A DNA stretch of 64,000 bases from DATBAX01 sp963762965. Its GTDB lineage: Bacteria > Acidobacteriota > Terriglobia > Terriglobales > Acidobacteriaceae. The notes beneath the pieces were generated by a model. The model did no database searches. It had not been told where the DNA came from and was given only the letters and a program-made list of their open reading frames with translations. Positions 17,087-26,318 of the stretch are shown here, piece after piece. The stretch's first letter is position 1. Every line of letters starts with the position of its first letter. Where the stretch lies: contig CAVXME010000005.1 in NCBI GenBank assembly GCA_963762965.1, forward strand, positions 46,781-110,780, read 5' to 3'. A program made the translations under genes and the position numbers.

Positions 17087-19510
17087 CTAGCGCCGCGGTC
17101 CACCACGACCTCCGCCGCCCCCACCAAAGCCACCCCGTCCGGATCCACCACGACCACGGCCTCTTCCGCCGCCACCGCCAGGCCGACCACCACGCCCGCG
17201 ATCACCACCACGGTCAGGGCGATCACTCGGAGGGCGATCCGAAACAGGAGCCGGTCCTCCCGAAGAATCACGGTTAAAGTTAGGCTCGTCGTCGGCAAAA
17301 TCCGCGCCGCCTTCGATGGTCAGAGCCGGAGCACCTGCGCTGTGATGGGCTTCCCCGCCGCCATCGCTGCTGCCTTCCGTGCCGCCACCCTCGGGTGGAA
17401 GCTCGCCGCCACCCATCTTTGCCCGTTGTTCTTTCAGGATTGCCTTACGGGAAAGACGGATGCGGTTGCCTTCAACCGCGAGCACTTTCACCAGCACCTG
17501 ATCGCCTTCTTTAAGCTCATCGCGAACATCTTTGATACGATGCTCGGCAACTTCGCTGATGTGCAGCAAGCCATCGGTGCCGGGAATGATTTCGACAAAA
17601 GCACCGAAGTCCGCCAGGCGTGTGACCGTTCCGAGGTAAGTCTTCCCTATTTCGGCAGTCGCCGTCAGATTGCGAATGATTTCCAGAGCTTTGTTCGCCG
17701 CCGCTTCATCGTTCGAAGCCACATTGATCTTGCCGGTATCTTCCACATCGATCTTGACGCCGGTCTGCTCGATGATCGAACGAATCATTTTGCCGCCTGG
17801 TCCGATGACGTCTCGGATCTTATCGACAGGAATCTGCAAGGTGTAAATACGAGGAGCAAACGACGAAACCTTCTCGCGATGTTCAGTAATCCCCTCGCTC
17901 ATTTTCGCCAGAATGTGCAACCGTCCGGCCTGGGCCTGGGCGAGTGCCTCACGCATGATTTGCGCCGTGATGCCGCCGACCTTGATGTCCATCTGCAGGG
18001 CGGTGATGCCGTCCTTGGTGCCAGCGACTTTGAAATCCATGTCGCCGTAGTGGTCCTCGGCACCGGCAATGTCGGTCAGGATGGCATACTGCTCGCCTTC
18101 CTTCACCAGTCCCATCGCCACGCCAGCCACTGGAGACTTGAGCGGAACGCCAGCGTCCATGAGTGAGAGCGAGGCGCCGCAAACCGATGCCATCGACGAT
18201 GAACCGTTGGACTCCAGAATGTCGGAGACCACGCGCATGGTGTAAGGCCAATTCTCCTCAGTCGGAAGGACGGCGAATAGCGCGCGTTCGGCCAGTGCAC
18301 CGTGACCGATCTCGCGGCGGCCAGCTCCACGCAGAAACTGAACTTCTCCAACCGAGAACGGCGGAAAGTTATAGTGCAGCAAAAAGCGTTTCTTTGCTTC
18401 ACCCTCAAAAGTTTCAAGACGCTGCCGGTCGTCAGTGGTTCCCAGAGTCGTGGTGACGAGTGCCTGGGTTTCTCCACGTGTAAAAATCGCCGATCCGTGA
18501 GTACGCGGCAGAACGCCGACTTCCACCCAAATATCGCGGACCTTATCGAATGCCCGGCCATCAGGACGGCGTTTCTTAGCAATGACTTCTTCGCGGAAAA
18601 TGCGCTCCTGCAGATGCTCAAAGTAGGTTTTCAGCTTGGCGCGTCCAGCCAGGTCTTCTTCCGGGATCGCGGCCAGTAATCCCTTTTTGAGCTCCTTGGC
18701 CAGCGTGTGGCTCTCGGCTTTGTGATACTTCTCGGTGTTAAGCCGGTCGGCAAGGTCTGCGCCAGCGCGATTCTTCAGATTGTCAAAGTACGCCTGGTCA
18801 AATTCCGGCGGATTCACGGTGCGCTTGGGCTTGCCAGCCTTGGCACGGAGCTCGTTGATTGCCGCGCAAATCTTCTTGATTTCCGTGTGGCCGAATTCAA
18901 TGGCGTCCACCACGGTTTCTTCTTTTACTTCCTTCGCACCCGACTCGATCATCACAATGCCTTCGGCGGTACCGACGACCATGATGTTCAGCAGGCTCTC
19001 GCGCATTTCCGGGTAGGTCGGATTAATGACGAACGCGCCATTCACCAGACCCACGCGCACTGCGCCGATCGGCCCCAAGAACGGAATGTCAGAAATGGTC
19101 AGAGCAGCGGATGCGCCGTTGATGCCAAGCACATCGGGATCGTTTTCGTTGTCCGCGGAAAGCACGAACGCGATGACCTGGGTCTCACACTTGAATCCCT
19201 CCGCAAATAACGGACGGACGGGACGGTCAATCTGACGGCTGGTCAGGATTTCGCGCTCACTGGGACGTCCTTCACGTTTGATGAAGCCGCCGGGAATGCG
19301 TCCACCGGCGTAAGTGTATTCGCGATAGTCGACAGTAAGCGGGAAGAAATCGATGCCTTCGCGGGGATCGGGATTGGCGGTTGCGGTTGCGAGAACCGTG
19401 TTGTCGCCACTGCGAACAACAACCGAGCCATGGGCCTGTTTGGCCAGTTTTCCAGTTTCAAAGCTGATGTGCTTACCACCGGTGAGTGCAACAGATACTT
19501 CGTGTTTCAT
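17087..19510 (-). CDS. pnp: Polyribonucleotide nucleotidyltransferase (PNPase) with RGG-rich tail
   Basis: 807 residues. Two RNase PH-like halves (about 1-230 and 310-550, the second with the active-site stretch EDHYGDMDFKVAGT), a KH domain (DKIRDVIGPGGKMIRSIIEQ, about 560-620) and an S1 domain (GTVTRLADFGAFVEIIPG to NRIRLSRKA, about 625-695). The last ~110 residues are an extension of Gly, Arg, Pro, Asp and Ser with many RGG and GRG repeats, absent from standard PNPases of about 700 residues. It degrades RNA 3' to 5' using phosphate. The gene lies downstream of rpsO in the classical rpsO-pnp order, with 188 bases between. Confidence 0.97.
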   Translation of the reverse strand: MKHEVSVALTGGKHISFETGKLAKQAHGSVVVRSGDNTVLATATANPDPREGIDFFPLTVDYREYTYAGGRIPGGFIKREGRPSEREILTSRQIDRPVRPLFAEGFKCETQVIAFVLSADNENDPDVLGINGASAALTISDIPFLGPIGAVRVGLVNGAFVINPTYPEMRESLLNIMVVGTAEGIVMIESGAKEVKEETVVDAIEFGHTEIKKICAAINELRAKAGKPKRTVNPPEFDQAYFDNLKNRAGADLADRLNTEKYHKAESHTLAKELKKGLLAAIPEEDLAGRAKLKTYFEHLQERIFREEVIAKKRRPDGRAFDKVRDIWVEVGVLPRTHGSAIFTRGETQALVTTTLGTTDDRQRLETFEGEAKKRFLLHYNFPPFSVGEVQFLRGAGRREIGHGALAERALFAVLPTEENWPYTMRVVSDILESNGSSSMASVCGASLSLMDAGVPLKSPVAGVAMGLVKEGEQYAILTDIAGAEDHYGDMDFKVAGTKDGITALQMDIKVGGITAQIMREALAQAQAGRLHILAKMSEGITEHREKVSSFAPRIYTLQIPVDKIRDVIGPGGKMIRSIIEQTGVKIDVEDTGKINVASNDEAAANKALEIIRNLTATAEIGKTYLGTVTRLADFGAFVEIIPGTDGLLHISEVAEHRIKDVRDELKEGDQVLVKVLAVEGNRIRLSRKAILKEQRAKMGGGELPPEGGGTEGSSDGGGEAHHSAGAPALTIEGGADFADDEPNFNRDSSGGPAPVSDRPPSDRPDRGGDRGRGGRPGGGGGRGRGRGGSGRGGFGGGGGGRGGPRR

Positions 19511-19698
19511 GAGTTTTCCTTGTGTACAGGAGGGCAGGTTTGTGCAGAATGGGTGGGACGGATCATGAGCAAATGATCAATGGCCGCCAGTAGCGATGTT
19601 GCAGATGGCCGGGAACGCACGTTTGCCGGTTGCCTCATTGGGAATCTGCGGTCCGGGGACGGCAGGTTGATTCCGGGTAAAACCAGATCGTCCGCAAA

Positions 19699-19965
19699 CT
19701 ACTTGCGGAGACCGAGTTTCGTGACTACACCCTTGTAGCGATCGGAATCGTACATCTTGAGGTAGTCGAGCAAGCGACGCCGCTTGCTGACCAGCATGAG
19801 TAGACCGCGGCGTGAACCGTGGTCCTTCTGGTGCGTCTTGAAGTGCTCCGTCAAATGACCAATACGCTCGCTCAACAGAGCGATTTGAACTTCAGGGCTG
19901 CCTGTATCGGTAGCATGCGTACCGTACTGGTCGATGAGGGATTTTTTTTGCTCTCTGGCTAGCAC
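19699..19965 (-). CDS. rpsO: 30S ribosomal protein S15
   Basis: 88 residues, normal size. Typical features are DTGSPEVQIALLSERI, LTEHFKTHQKDHGSRRGLL and the basic C-terminus SKRRRLLDYLK. It binds the central domain of 16S rRNA early in 30S assembly. The start is GTG at 19965, preceded by a short AGG. The rpsO-pnp gene pair is widely conserved; S15 and PNPase often regulate their own messages, but no specific leader structure was proven here. Confidence 0.98.
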   Translation of the reverse strand: MLAREQKKSLIDQYGTHATDTGSPEVQIALLSERIGHLTEHFKTHQKDHGSRRGLLMLVSKRRRLLDYLKMYDSDRYKGVVTKLGLRK

Positions 19966-20111
19966 TTACCTGATGCACTCCTGTTTAAATTTTCGATTTT
20001 CGTTTGTAACAGTAACGAGGTTAACACGTTGGCCAGCAAGGTGTAAAGCCGCGCAGTGACTGGGTATTACCAACGCCAATCGCTAATCCGTCATCAGAAT
20101 GAGTATAGTTT

Positions 20112-21176
20112 ATGGTGAATACCATGTCAGTTCGCTGCCCCCAATGCTTTTATGAGAACGAAGAGCAATACCGCTTTTGCGGCATGTGCGGCACGCCGCT
20201 GCCGCGTTTGGGGACCACGTCTGAAGAAGATGACGTAAAAGTGGGGCGTACGTCCGCAGCAGCTGCGGGTGGAAAAGCAGACCCGGCCAAAGAAAGAGCA
20301 CCGGTTCCAATGACCGGCCCTTCTTTCCTGGGTTTGTCACAGGACCAAAATCCCTATCCTGATCGCAGTCTCGACTATCTGCTGGAGGACGAACCGGAAC
20401 CGGGCCATAAACGCATCTATCTGGCTGTGCTCCTGCTCATTGCTGCCGTCGCCATGCTGGCCTGGCGCTGGCGGCACAGCGGATTCTTCACGCAAACTCA
20501 CCCTACGGTGGTGACCACTCCAAACGACACGACATCGAGTTCACCGGACGCCTCCACGCCAGCGACTTCGGCACCGCCCACAGAACCAGCTCCAACCCCA
20601 TCATCGTCCTCGGAAACCACCACCGGCATTCCGCCCGCTCAAGCCAGTCAGGCTCCTACAGCGGAATCCGCGAAGCCAGCCGACTCGGGACAGTCGAATG
20701 CAGCCGCCGACAACTCCACCGCTTCAACCGCAAAGCCGGAATCGCCATCTACTGCTACGGCCACTTCCGTTCCTGAACAGAAACCGGCCCCGGTCCCTGC
20801 GCCAACGGTTAAAGCCTCGCCGAAAATCCCTAAGGAACCGAAGGTGCCATCCGCGCCTCCACTGTCGGCACAAGACATGTTGGTGGCGGAAGGCGAGAAA
20901 TATCTTTATGGCAACGGCGTCCCGCAGAACTGTGGCCGAGCGGAAAAGAGTTTGCTGCTGGCAGCCCAGCATGCCAGCTCCAAAGCTGAAAGCGTTCTTG
21001 GCACCATGTATGCCACCGGACACTGCGTCGGCCGCGACTTGCCGACCGCGTATCGCTGGTTCGCCAAGGCCTCACACCAGGATCCCAGTAACGACCGCAT
21101 CACCCGCGATCTGGAAGTCCTGTGGAAGCAGATGACTGCGGGAGAACGCCAATTGGCCATAAACAACCGGGAATAA
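20112..21176 (+). CDS. Zinc-ribbon, single-pass membrane protein with Sel1/TPR-like repeats
   Basis: 354 residues (ATG 20112; ATG 20124 gives a start directly at MSVRCPQC). An N-terminal zinc ribbon has two CxxC knuckles (CPQC and CGMC). A membrane segment lies at about 98-115 (YLAVLLLIAAVAMLAW), followed by a long Pro/Ser/Thr-rich linker (about 125-245) and a C-terminal pair of Sel1-like repeats (EKYLYGNGVPQNCGRAEKSL, AESVLGTMYATGHCVGRDLP; about 255-335). The order suggests cytoplasmic ribbon and periplasmic repeats, for protein contacts. The function is unknown. Confidence 0.75.
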   Translation: MVNTMSVRCPQCFYENEEQYRFCGMCGTPLPRLGTTSEEDDVKVGRTSAAAAGGKADPAKERAPVPMTGPSFLGLSQDQNPYPDRSLDYLLEDEPEPGHKRIYLAVLLLIAAVAMLAWRWRHSGFFTQTHPTVVTTPNDTTSSSPDASTPATSAPPTEPAPTPSSSSETTTGIPPAQASQAPTAESAKPADSGQSNAAADNSTASTAKPESPSTATATSVPEQKPAPVPAPTVKASPKIPKEPKVPSAPPLSAQDMLVAEGEKYLYGNGVPQNCGRAEKSLLLAAQHASSKAESVLGTMYATGHCVGRDLPTAYRWFAKASHQDPSNDRITRDLEVLWKQMTAGERQLAINNRE

Positions 21177-21201
21177 CTCTCTTTTGCGTTTCTATAATAG
21201 G

Positions 21202-21262
21202 GGTCCTTCGACTCCGCCAGAAGCTCACTTCGTGAACATCTGACTGCGCTCAGGATGACAAG
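21202..21262. repeat. Dispersed GGATGACAA-type palindromic repeat, copy A
   Basis: Begins GGTCCTTCGACTCCG and ends CTCAGGATGACAAG, with an internal inverted segment (AGCTCACTTCGTGAAC). Related copies lie at 23811-23853 and 62487-62527. Located in the 236-base gap before the sigma factor gene; nothing else is seen in that gap. Confidence 0.7.
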
Positions 21263-21412
21263 AAAGCCCAAAACCTGTATTGTTTCGCCGTGCCCTACCG
21301 GGTTTGCAACCCACACGGCACAGTCGAAACGGTTGAAACCAAAGCGCTACTGCCTTATAGGCAATCCGTTGCGGTCTTCCAGCCGTAATTTAAATAGGAA
21401 AGAGATCACCGT

Positions 21413-21961
21413 TTGTCGAGTATTGAGTCACAAGGGGTTTCGCCCGACGTCAAGCTAGTGACGGCGATACGCTCCGGCGATGAGAGCGCGATGGCGGTGC
21501 TGTATGACCGCTATTCCTCCCTCGTGTATTCCGTGGCTCTGCGCGTGCTCGGCGATACCGGCGGCGCTGAAGACGTGCTTCAGGAAGTCTTTATGCAACT
21601 GTGGCGAAATCCCGGTCTGTTCGATGCCAGCCGCGGAAATCTCGCCCCGTGGCTGGCGGTGATTGCCCGCAATCGCTCGATCGATTCCCTTCGTAAACGC
21701 CGTCCGGAAACCGATATCGACGATGTGATTGTTTCCGTGGAACCTGATATGACCGGTGACGCGGCTCGTGGCCAAGCCATGGAGAAAGTACGCGGAGCTC
21801 TCGGAAGCATGCCTGTTTCCCAACGAAGCGCGCTGGAAATGGCTTACTTTGAAGGCTTGACCCATACCGAAATCGCGGCCAAAACGGGAGAGCCGCTGGG
21901 CACCATCAAGACCAGGATTCGCGCCGGATTGCTGGCGCTGCGTAAGGCTGTAGTGGCATGA
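21413..21961 (+). CDS. ECF-family RNA polymerase sigma factor
   Basis: 182 residues from TTG at 21413, with AGGAAAGAG about ten bases upstream. Region 2 (about 22-90) includes LYDRYSSLVYSVALRVLGD, AEDVLQEVFMQLW and WLAVIARNRSIDSLRKR. Region 4 (about 125-178) has MPVSQRSALEMAYFEGLTHT and GTIKTRIRAGLLALRK. The short spacer without a region 3 is typical of ECF sigma factors, and the SigK/RskA-like neighbour suggests group membership. It overlaps the anti-sigma gene by ATGA, so the pair is translationally coupled. Targets and signal are unknown. Confidence 0.93.
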   Translation: MSSIESQGVSPDVKLVTAIRSGDESAMAVLYDRYSSLVYSVALRVLGDTGGAEDVLQEVFMQLWRNPGLFDASRGNLAPWLAVIARNRSIDSLRKRRPETDIDDVIVSVEPDMTGDAARGQAMEKVRGALGSMPVSQRSALEMAYFEGLTHTEIAAKTGEPLGTIKTRIRAGLLALRKAVVA

Positions 21962-22731
21962 GCGTACACGAACAATTCGCGGAAGATCTCGCGCTGCACG
22001 CGCTGGGCTCGTTGCAGGGCAACGAACTGGTTGCGCTCGAAGCCCATCTGCACGGCTGCGCCGACTGCCGTGGCGAACTCGAGTTGCTGCGCGGGGATAT
22101 GGCGCTGCTGGCGATGTCCACCGCTGGCTCCGCTCCGCCGCGCCACGCGCGTCAACGACTGGTGGATGCCGTCGCCCGCGAGCCGCGGCATATTCCGTCG
22201 TCCGCTCGCGCGAGCCGAGGATTCTGGGACCTCGCTCCATGGTTTGCCACCGCAGCGGCAGCAGTGATGATCGTTTTGCTATTACGGCAGAACAGCGAAC
22301 TCAAGAGCAGCATTGCCGCGCTGGACATTGTATTCACCGACCAGAAGGCGCAACTTCAGCAGGCAGAAGACGTGGTCGAAACTTTCACCGCTCAGGAATC
22401 GCAGCAAGTGACCCTGGTCGCGGCCAAAAATGCCCCGCAGCCGCAGGGCAAGACTTTTTATCTGCGCGATAAGGGACGCCTGATCTTCCTGGCCAACAAT
22501 CTTCCGCAGCTTCCGCCGGAGAAGATTTACGAACTCTGGCTGATCCCGAAGACTGGCGCTCCCATTGCCGCAGGGCTCTTCAAACCGGACACTCACGGCA
22601 GCGCCTCCGTGGTCAATCCGCCGCTGCCAGTCGGGGTGGAAGCCAAAACCTTCGCCGTGACTCTTGAACCCGAAAGCGGTTCCCACGAAGCCCCCCGCGG
22701 AACGGCCGTGATTGTGGGGATCGGGGAATAG
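21958..22731 (+). CDS. Membrane anti-sigma factor (zinc-finger/RskA-like)
   Basis: 257 residues. The N-terminal cytoplasmic zinc anti-sigma motif is H30-x3-C34-x2-C37 (HLHGCADC). One membrane segment lies at about 92-109. The external part (about 115-257) resembles the RskA domain: a coiled stretch KSSIAALDIVFTDQKAQLQQ, then KIYELWLIPKTGAPIAAG and FAVTLEPESGSHEAPRG. Such proteins hold the cognate sigma factor at the membrane until released by proteolysis or redox change. The cotranslated upstream ECF sigma is the obvious partner. Confidence 0.9.
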   Translation: MSVHEQFAEDLALHALGSLQGNELVALEAHLHGCADCRGELELLRGDMALLAMSTAGSAPPRHARQRLVDAVAREPRHIPSSARASRGFWDLAPWFATAAAAVMIVLLLRQNSELKSSIAALDIVFTDQKAQLQQAEDVVETFTAQESQQVTLVAAKNAPQPQGKTFYLRDKGRLIFLANNLPQLPPEKIYELWLIPKTGAPIAAGLFKPDTHGSASVVNPPLPVGVEAKTFAVTLEPESGSHEAPRGTAVIVGIGE

Positions 22732-22746
22732 GATCGCGGAAGGCGA

Positions 22747-23661
22747 TCAGTGAGTCAAACTAGCCGTGGACCAAACCCAGCCCATGCTGGCCAGCGCGAT
22801 GAAGTTCCATCCCAGCAGAAACGCTCGCATTTGCATGGTGGAGTAAAGACGATCTTTCCAAAGCACGGTCGCATCCAGCAGGAACCAAAATGCGCCGAAA
22901 GCCAGGAAGCCAGCCATCCAGAAATCTTTGAAAAAGATGTAAACCAGCAGGCTTTCCATCGCGAGAAAAGCCATAATCACATATTTTGCCGGGACTGCAC
23001 CGATGATCGTTGCCGTAGTTGGCCGCCCGCTGAGCCGATCAGGTTCAATGTCCATGATTTCTCCAAAAACATGCGAGTGCATGGCAAACATTGCACCAAT
23101 GAGCATCGCGGTCCAACGCAGCTGCGGCGCATGATTGAGCCAACTGCTCAACACAAACACCAGCAGAAATCCTGCCTGGTTCATCACCTCAAACGGAGGA
23201 TGGCTCTTTAGCCCATAGCGTGGCCAGTTGTAGAGTGCAGTGAAGGCAATCAAACCGGCGAACCACAGGACCATCCTCGCGCCGTCCAAATACCAGAATG
23301 CAGCCAGGAAGACCGCTTGCAGCAGCGCGATTCGAACCGGCATGGATGCCAATTGTTGGCGTGTGCCACGCGCGCCGAAAAGAAAAGTCCCCTTCCGCGG
23401 ATTCAGGCGATCAGTCTCTTCATCGACGAGATCGTTCCAGCCGTAGATGATGAATCCCAGCGGCAGGGTGACGTAAAGCAACCCCAGCCAGAAATTCGGG
23501 GAATGAAAAACATCCCTGCGCCCCAAGGGCAGCAAGTAAAACCAGGCGGAGGTCGCCCACAGACCAGGACGGGAAACTTTGACCAGAAATCCGAGAGTGG
23601 AACTCTTGGCCGGCGATGTCATGGTTCGTATCAGGGCATCGCCTTCAGGCATGCCGTTCAT
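22747..23661 (-). CDS. UbiA-family membrane prenyltransferase
   Basis: 304 residues with eight or nine hydrophobic segments. The two aspartate motifs of the superfamily are NDLVDEETDR (first cytoplasmic loop) and DIEPDRLSGRPTT (second loop), which bind Mg and the prenyl diphosphate. Likely substrates in this superfamily include aromatic acids for quinones, haem and chlorophyllide; the sequence does not decide among them. The alternative start at ATG 23652 would drop only three residues. Same strand as acs, 200 bases downstream of it with a dispersed palindrome between, so it may have separate transcription. Confidence 0.85.
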   Translation of the reverse strand: MNGMPEGDALIRTMTSPAKSSTLGFLVKVSRPGLWATSAWFYLLPLGRRDVFHSPNFWLGLLYVTLPLGFIIYGWNDLVDEETDRLNPRKGTFLFGARGTRQQLASMPVRIALLQAVFLAAFWYLDGARMVLWFAGLIAFTALYNWPRYGLKSHPPFEVMNQAGFLLVFVLSSWLNHAPQLRWTAMLIGAMFAMHSHVFGEIMDIEPDRLSGRPTTATIIGAVPAKYVIMAFLAMESLLVYIFFKDFWMAGFLAFGAFWFLLDATVLWKDRLYSTMQMRAFLLGWNFIALASMGWVWSTASLTH

Positions 23662-23671
23662 CCGAGAAATT

Positions 23672-23853
23672 TAAAAACGCGCTTCAGCGCCTGCTGCCGA
23701 GCAGTGGCTAAAGCCGCTCGTAATTCGCCAGGTTCGGCACGGCTCAGAAGCCGTGCCCTGATACGAATCTCTAATCCTCTATCGAGACTTCCGTCGCTCT
23801 CGCCATGCCAGGATCCTTCGGCCGCGAATGGATGACTTCGCTCGGGATGACAA
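23672..23853. repeat. Palindromic repeat cluster (two families) between acs and the UbiA gene
   Basis: At 23736-23757 there is a hairpin of nine base pairs, GGCACGGCT / AGCCGTGCC, with a four-base loop, preceded by a GTGGCTAAAGCCGC-type palindrome near 23704. At 23811-23853 lies copy B of the GGATGACAA family (GGATCCTTCGGCC ... CTCGGGATGACAA). Both types resemble repeats scattered through acidobacterial genomes. Confidence 0.7.
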
Positions 23854-23860
23854 ATGGAGC

Positions 23861-25837
23861 TCACGCTTCTTCGCTCTCTTTCAATTTGGCAATCACGTTG
23901 AAGTCTTCGAGCGTGGTGGTGTCGCCCTTCACTTCTCCATTGGTAGCCAATTCGCGCAACAGCCGGCGCATGATCTTGCCGCTGCGGGTTTTGGGCAAGG
24001 AATCGGTAAAGCGAATGTCGTCCGGCTTGGCCATAGCGCCGATTTCCTTGGCCACCCATTTGCGCAACTCGTCTTTCAATTCTGGCGTGACTTTGTGGCC
24101 ATGCTCCAGGGAAACGAAGGCAGAAATGGCCTGGCCCTTGAGATCATCGGGACGTCCGACCACGGCCGCCTCGGCCACCGCGGGATGCGCCACCAGCGCC
24201 GATTCCACTTCCATTGTGCTCAGACGATGTCCAGAGACGTTAATCACATCATCCACTCGGCCCATCACCCAGAAATAACCATCTTTGTCTTTCCGGGCAC
24301 CATCGCCAGTGAAATAGTACGGAGGAATTTGTGACCAGTAATTTTGCACGTAACGGTCGGGATCGCCGTAAAGCGTGCGGAACATTCCCGGCCATGGCTG
24401 TTTAAGAACGAGGAACCCACCCGAGCCATCAGGCACCGGATTGCCGTTCATGTCCACGATCTCAGGCACCACCCCCGGCATCGGTAAGGTGGCTGACCCA
24501 GGCTTTGTTGCAACCGCACCCGGCATAGGCGCGATCATGATGTGGCCAGTTTCCGTCTGCCACCAGGTATCGACGATGGGGCAATTGTTGTGCCCAATCA
24601 CTTCGCGATACCACATCCAGGCTTCGGGATTGATCGGCTCGCCCACACTTCCCAGCAAACGCAGGCTGTCGAGCTTGTGCTTCTTCGGCCATTCGTCGCC
24701 CCACTTCACAAACGTACGAATCGCGGTCGGCGCGGTGTAGAACACACTTACTTTGTGGCGATCAATAATGCTCCAAAAGCGGTCTTGCTCGGGACAATTC
24801 GGCGCGCCTTCATACATCAGGCTGGTGGCGCCATTTTGCAGCGGCCCATAAACGATGTAGCTGTGGCCGGTGACCCAACCAATATCGGCAGTGCACCAGT
24901 AGGTGTCCTCTTCTTTGAGATCGAAGACCCACTTGGTGGTGAGATAAGTGCCGACCGAATAGCCGCCCGTGGTATGCACTACGCCTTTGGGTTTACCCGT
25001 AGTTCCGGACGTATACAGAATGTAGAGTGGATGCTCGGCGTCGAGTGGCTCGGCTGGGCATTCCTCTGAAGCCTGGGCCATCAGCTCATGCCACCAGTGA
25101 TCCCGGCCGGACTGCAAATTAATCGGAGATCCAGTGCGCTTGTAAACCACAACATGCTTCACCGATGGACACGATTTCAACGCCTCTTCGACAGCAGGAA
25201 ATAATCTGACCTCGGTTCCGCGGCGATACGAACCGTCCTGTGTAATGACGGCCACGGCCTGCGAATCGTGGATGCGATCCACCAGGGCATTGGAGGCGAA
25301 TCCGCCGAAGACCACCGTGTGCGGAGCCCCAATGCGGGCGCAAGCCAGCATAGCGACGGGAAGCTCCGGCGTCATCCCCATGTAAATGGCAACCCGGTCA
25401 TTTTTCTTCACCCCAAGGGCTTTTAGCACATTGGCAAACTTCTGCACCTCGCGATGTAGTTGCTGATAGGTAAGAGTGCGAACTTCGCCGGGCTCGCTTT
25501 CCCAGATCAGCGCGGCTTTGTTCTTGCGCCATGTCTGTACATGACGGTCGAGGCAGTTGTAGGAAAGATTGATCTGCCCCCCGACAAACCACTTGGCCCA
25601 AGGATGGTTCCACTCCAAAACTTTGTCCCATTTCTTGAACCAATGCAGCTCTTCGGCAATGCGTCCCCAGAATTTCTCCGGATGTTCGACCGATTCGCGG
25701 TAGATGCTCTCGTACTCCTGCAAGCTTTTTATGTGCGCCCGCTGGCTGAAGTGCTCAGGCGGCTCAAATCTGCGTTGCTCTTGAAGCGTGGAATCAATAT
25801 TCACCTGAGCGTCTGCCGTGGGAGTCTTGTCCGCCAT
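23861..25837 (-). CDS. acs: Acetyl-CoA synthetase (AMP-forming)
   Basis: 658 residues, normal length. The ANL superfamily motifs are clear: P-loop YTSGTTGKPKGVVHTTGGY, the core DTWWQTETGHIMIAPMPG, YFTGDGARKDKDGYFWVMGR, and the C-terminal TRSGKIMRRLLRE with the lysine that is regulated by acetylation in Salmonella Acs. It activates acetate to acetyl-adenylate and then acetyl-CoA. It lies 47 bases after the DCC gene on the same strand. AGGA precedes the ATG at 25837. Confidence 0.98.
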   Translation of the reverse strand: MADKTPTADAQVNIDSTLQEQRRFEPPEHFSQRAHIKSLQEYESIYRESVEHPEKFWGRIAEELHWFKKWDKVLEWNHPWAKWFVGGQINLSYNCLDRHVQTWRKNKAALIWESEPGEVRTLTYQQLHREVQKFANVLKALGVKKNDRVAIYMGMTPELPVAMLACARIGAPHTVVFGGFASNALVDRIHDSQAVAVITQDGSYRRGTEVRLFPAVEEALKSCPSVKHVVVYKRTGSPINLQSGRDHWWHELMAQASEECPAEPLDAEHPLYILYTSGTTGKPKGVVHTTGGYSVGTYLTTKWVFDLKEEDTYWCTADIGWVTGHSYIVYGPLQNGATSLMYEGAPNCPEQDRFWSIIDRHKVSVFYTAPTAIRTFVKWGDEWPKKHKLDSLRLLGSVGEPINPEAWMWYREVIGHNNCPIVDTWWQTETGHIMIAPMPGAVATKPGSATLPMPGVVPEIVDMNGNPVPDGSGGFLVLKQPWPGMFRTLYGDPDRYVQNYWSQIPPYYFTGDGARKDKDGYFWVMGRVDDVINVSGHRLSTMEVESALVAHPAVAEAAVVGRPDDLKGQAISAFVSLEHGHKVTPELKDELRKWVAKEIGAMAKPDDIRFTDSLPKTRSGKIMRRLLRELATNGEVKGDTTTLEDFNVIAKLKESEEA

Positions 25838-25884
25838 GCGTAATCCTCGCGTGGATATGAAGAGAAAGCGTTGCCTGGGAGATT

Positions 25885-26316
25885 TTACATGTCGAGGAAC
25901 TTATGACGGTATCTTTCTTCGGGCAACAGGCATTGGTCGTATTTGCCGAAGATCCGGTAGCGGTTTCGAGCGATCACGCGATAACTCCAATCGCGGAGCC
26001 GCTTCGGCAGGACGCGCAGGATAATCTCCAGAAGGCGCCAGATTCCGCCCAGCTCGCGCAAAACGGCCATGGCCGCGTCTGAGCGTGACAACAGTTGTTC
26101 CCCGAGCTGGTTGTAATTCAACACCACATACAACGTATCTAGATTTCCTGGCTCAGCACCGTGCCTGTGGAGTACCTTTCCCGCAAAGTCGTTTTGCAAA
26201 GAAGCAAACCGAAAGCGATCATGCGGATCACGTTTCAACACCATCTGGATAAATCTGTTACAGAGTCCGCAGACACCGTCATACAGGATGATCGGATTCG
26301 CGGAAGAAACCGGCAT
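25885..26316 (-). CDS. DCC-family (DUF393) thiol-disulfide oxidoreductase-like protein
   Basis: 143 residues from ATG at 26316; the open frame extends to 26493, but that part overlaps the upstream gene and has no family character. The N-terminus carries the signature ILYDGVCGLCNRFIQMVLKRD with the DGxCxxC motif, and the family pattern ends in YRIFGKYDQCLLPEERYRHKFL. The family is named for these residues and is predicted to be redox-active; the actual substrate is unknown. Its start lies two bases after the stop of the GNAT-like gene, which indicates coupling. Confidence 0.88.
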   Translation of the reverse strand: MPVSSANPIILYDGVCGLCNRFIQMVLKRDPHDRFRFASLQNDFAGKVLHRHGAEPGNLDTLYVVLNYNQLGEQLLSRSDAAMAVLRELGGIWRLLEIILRVLPKRLRDWSYRVIARNRYRIFGKYDQCLLPEERYRHKFLDM

Positions 26317-26318
26317 GA

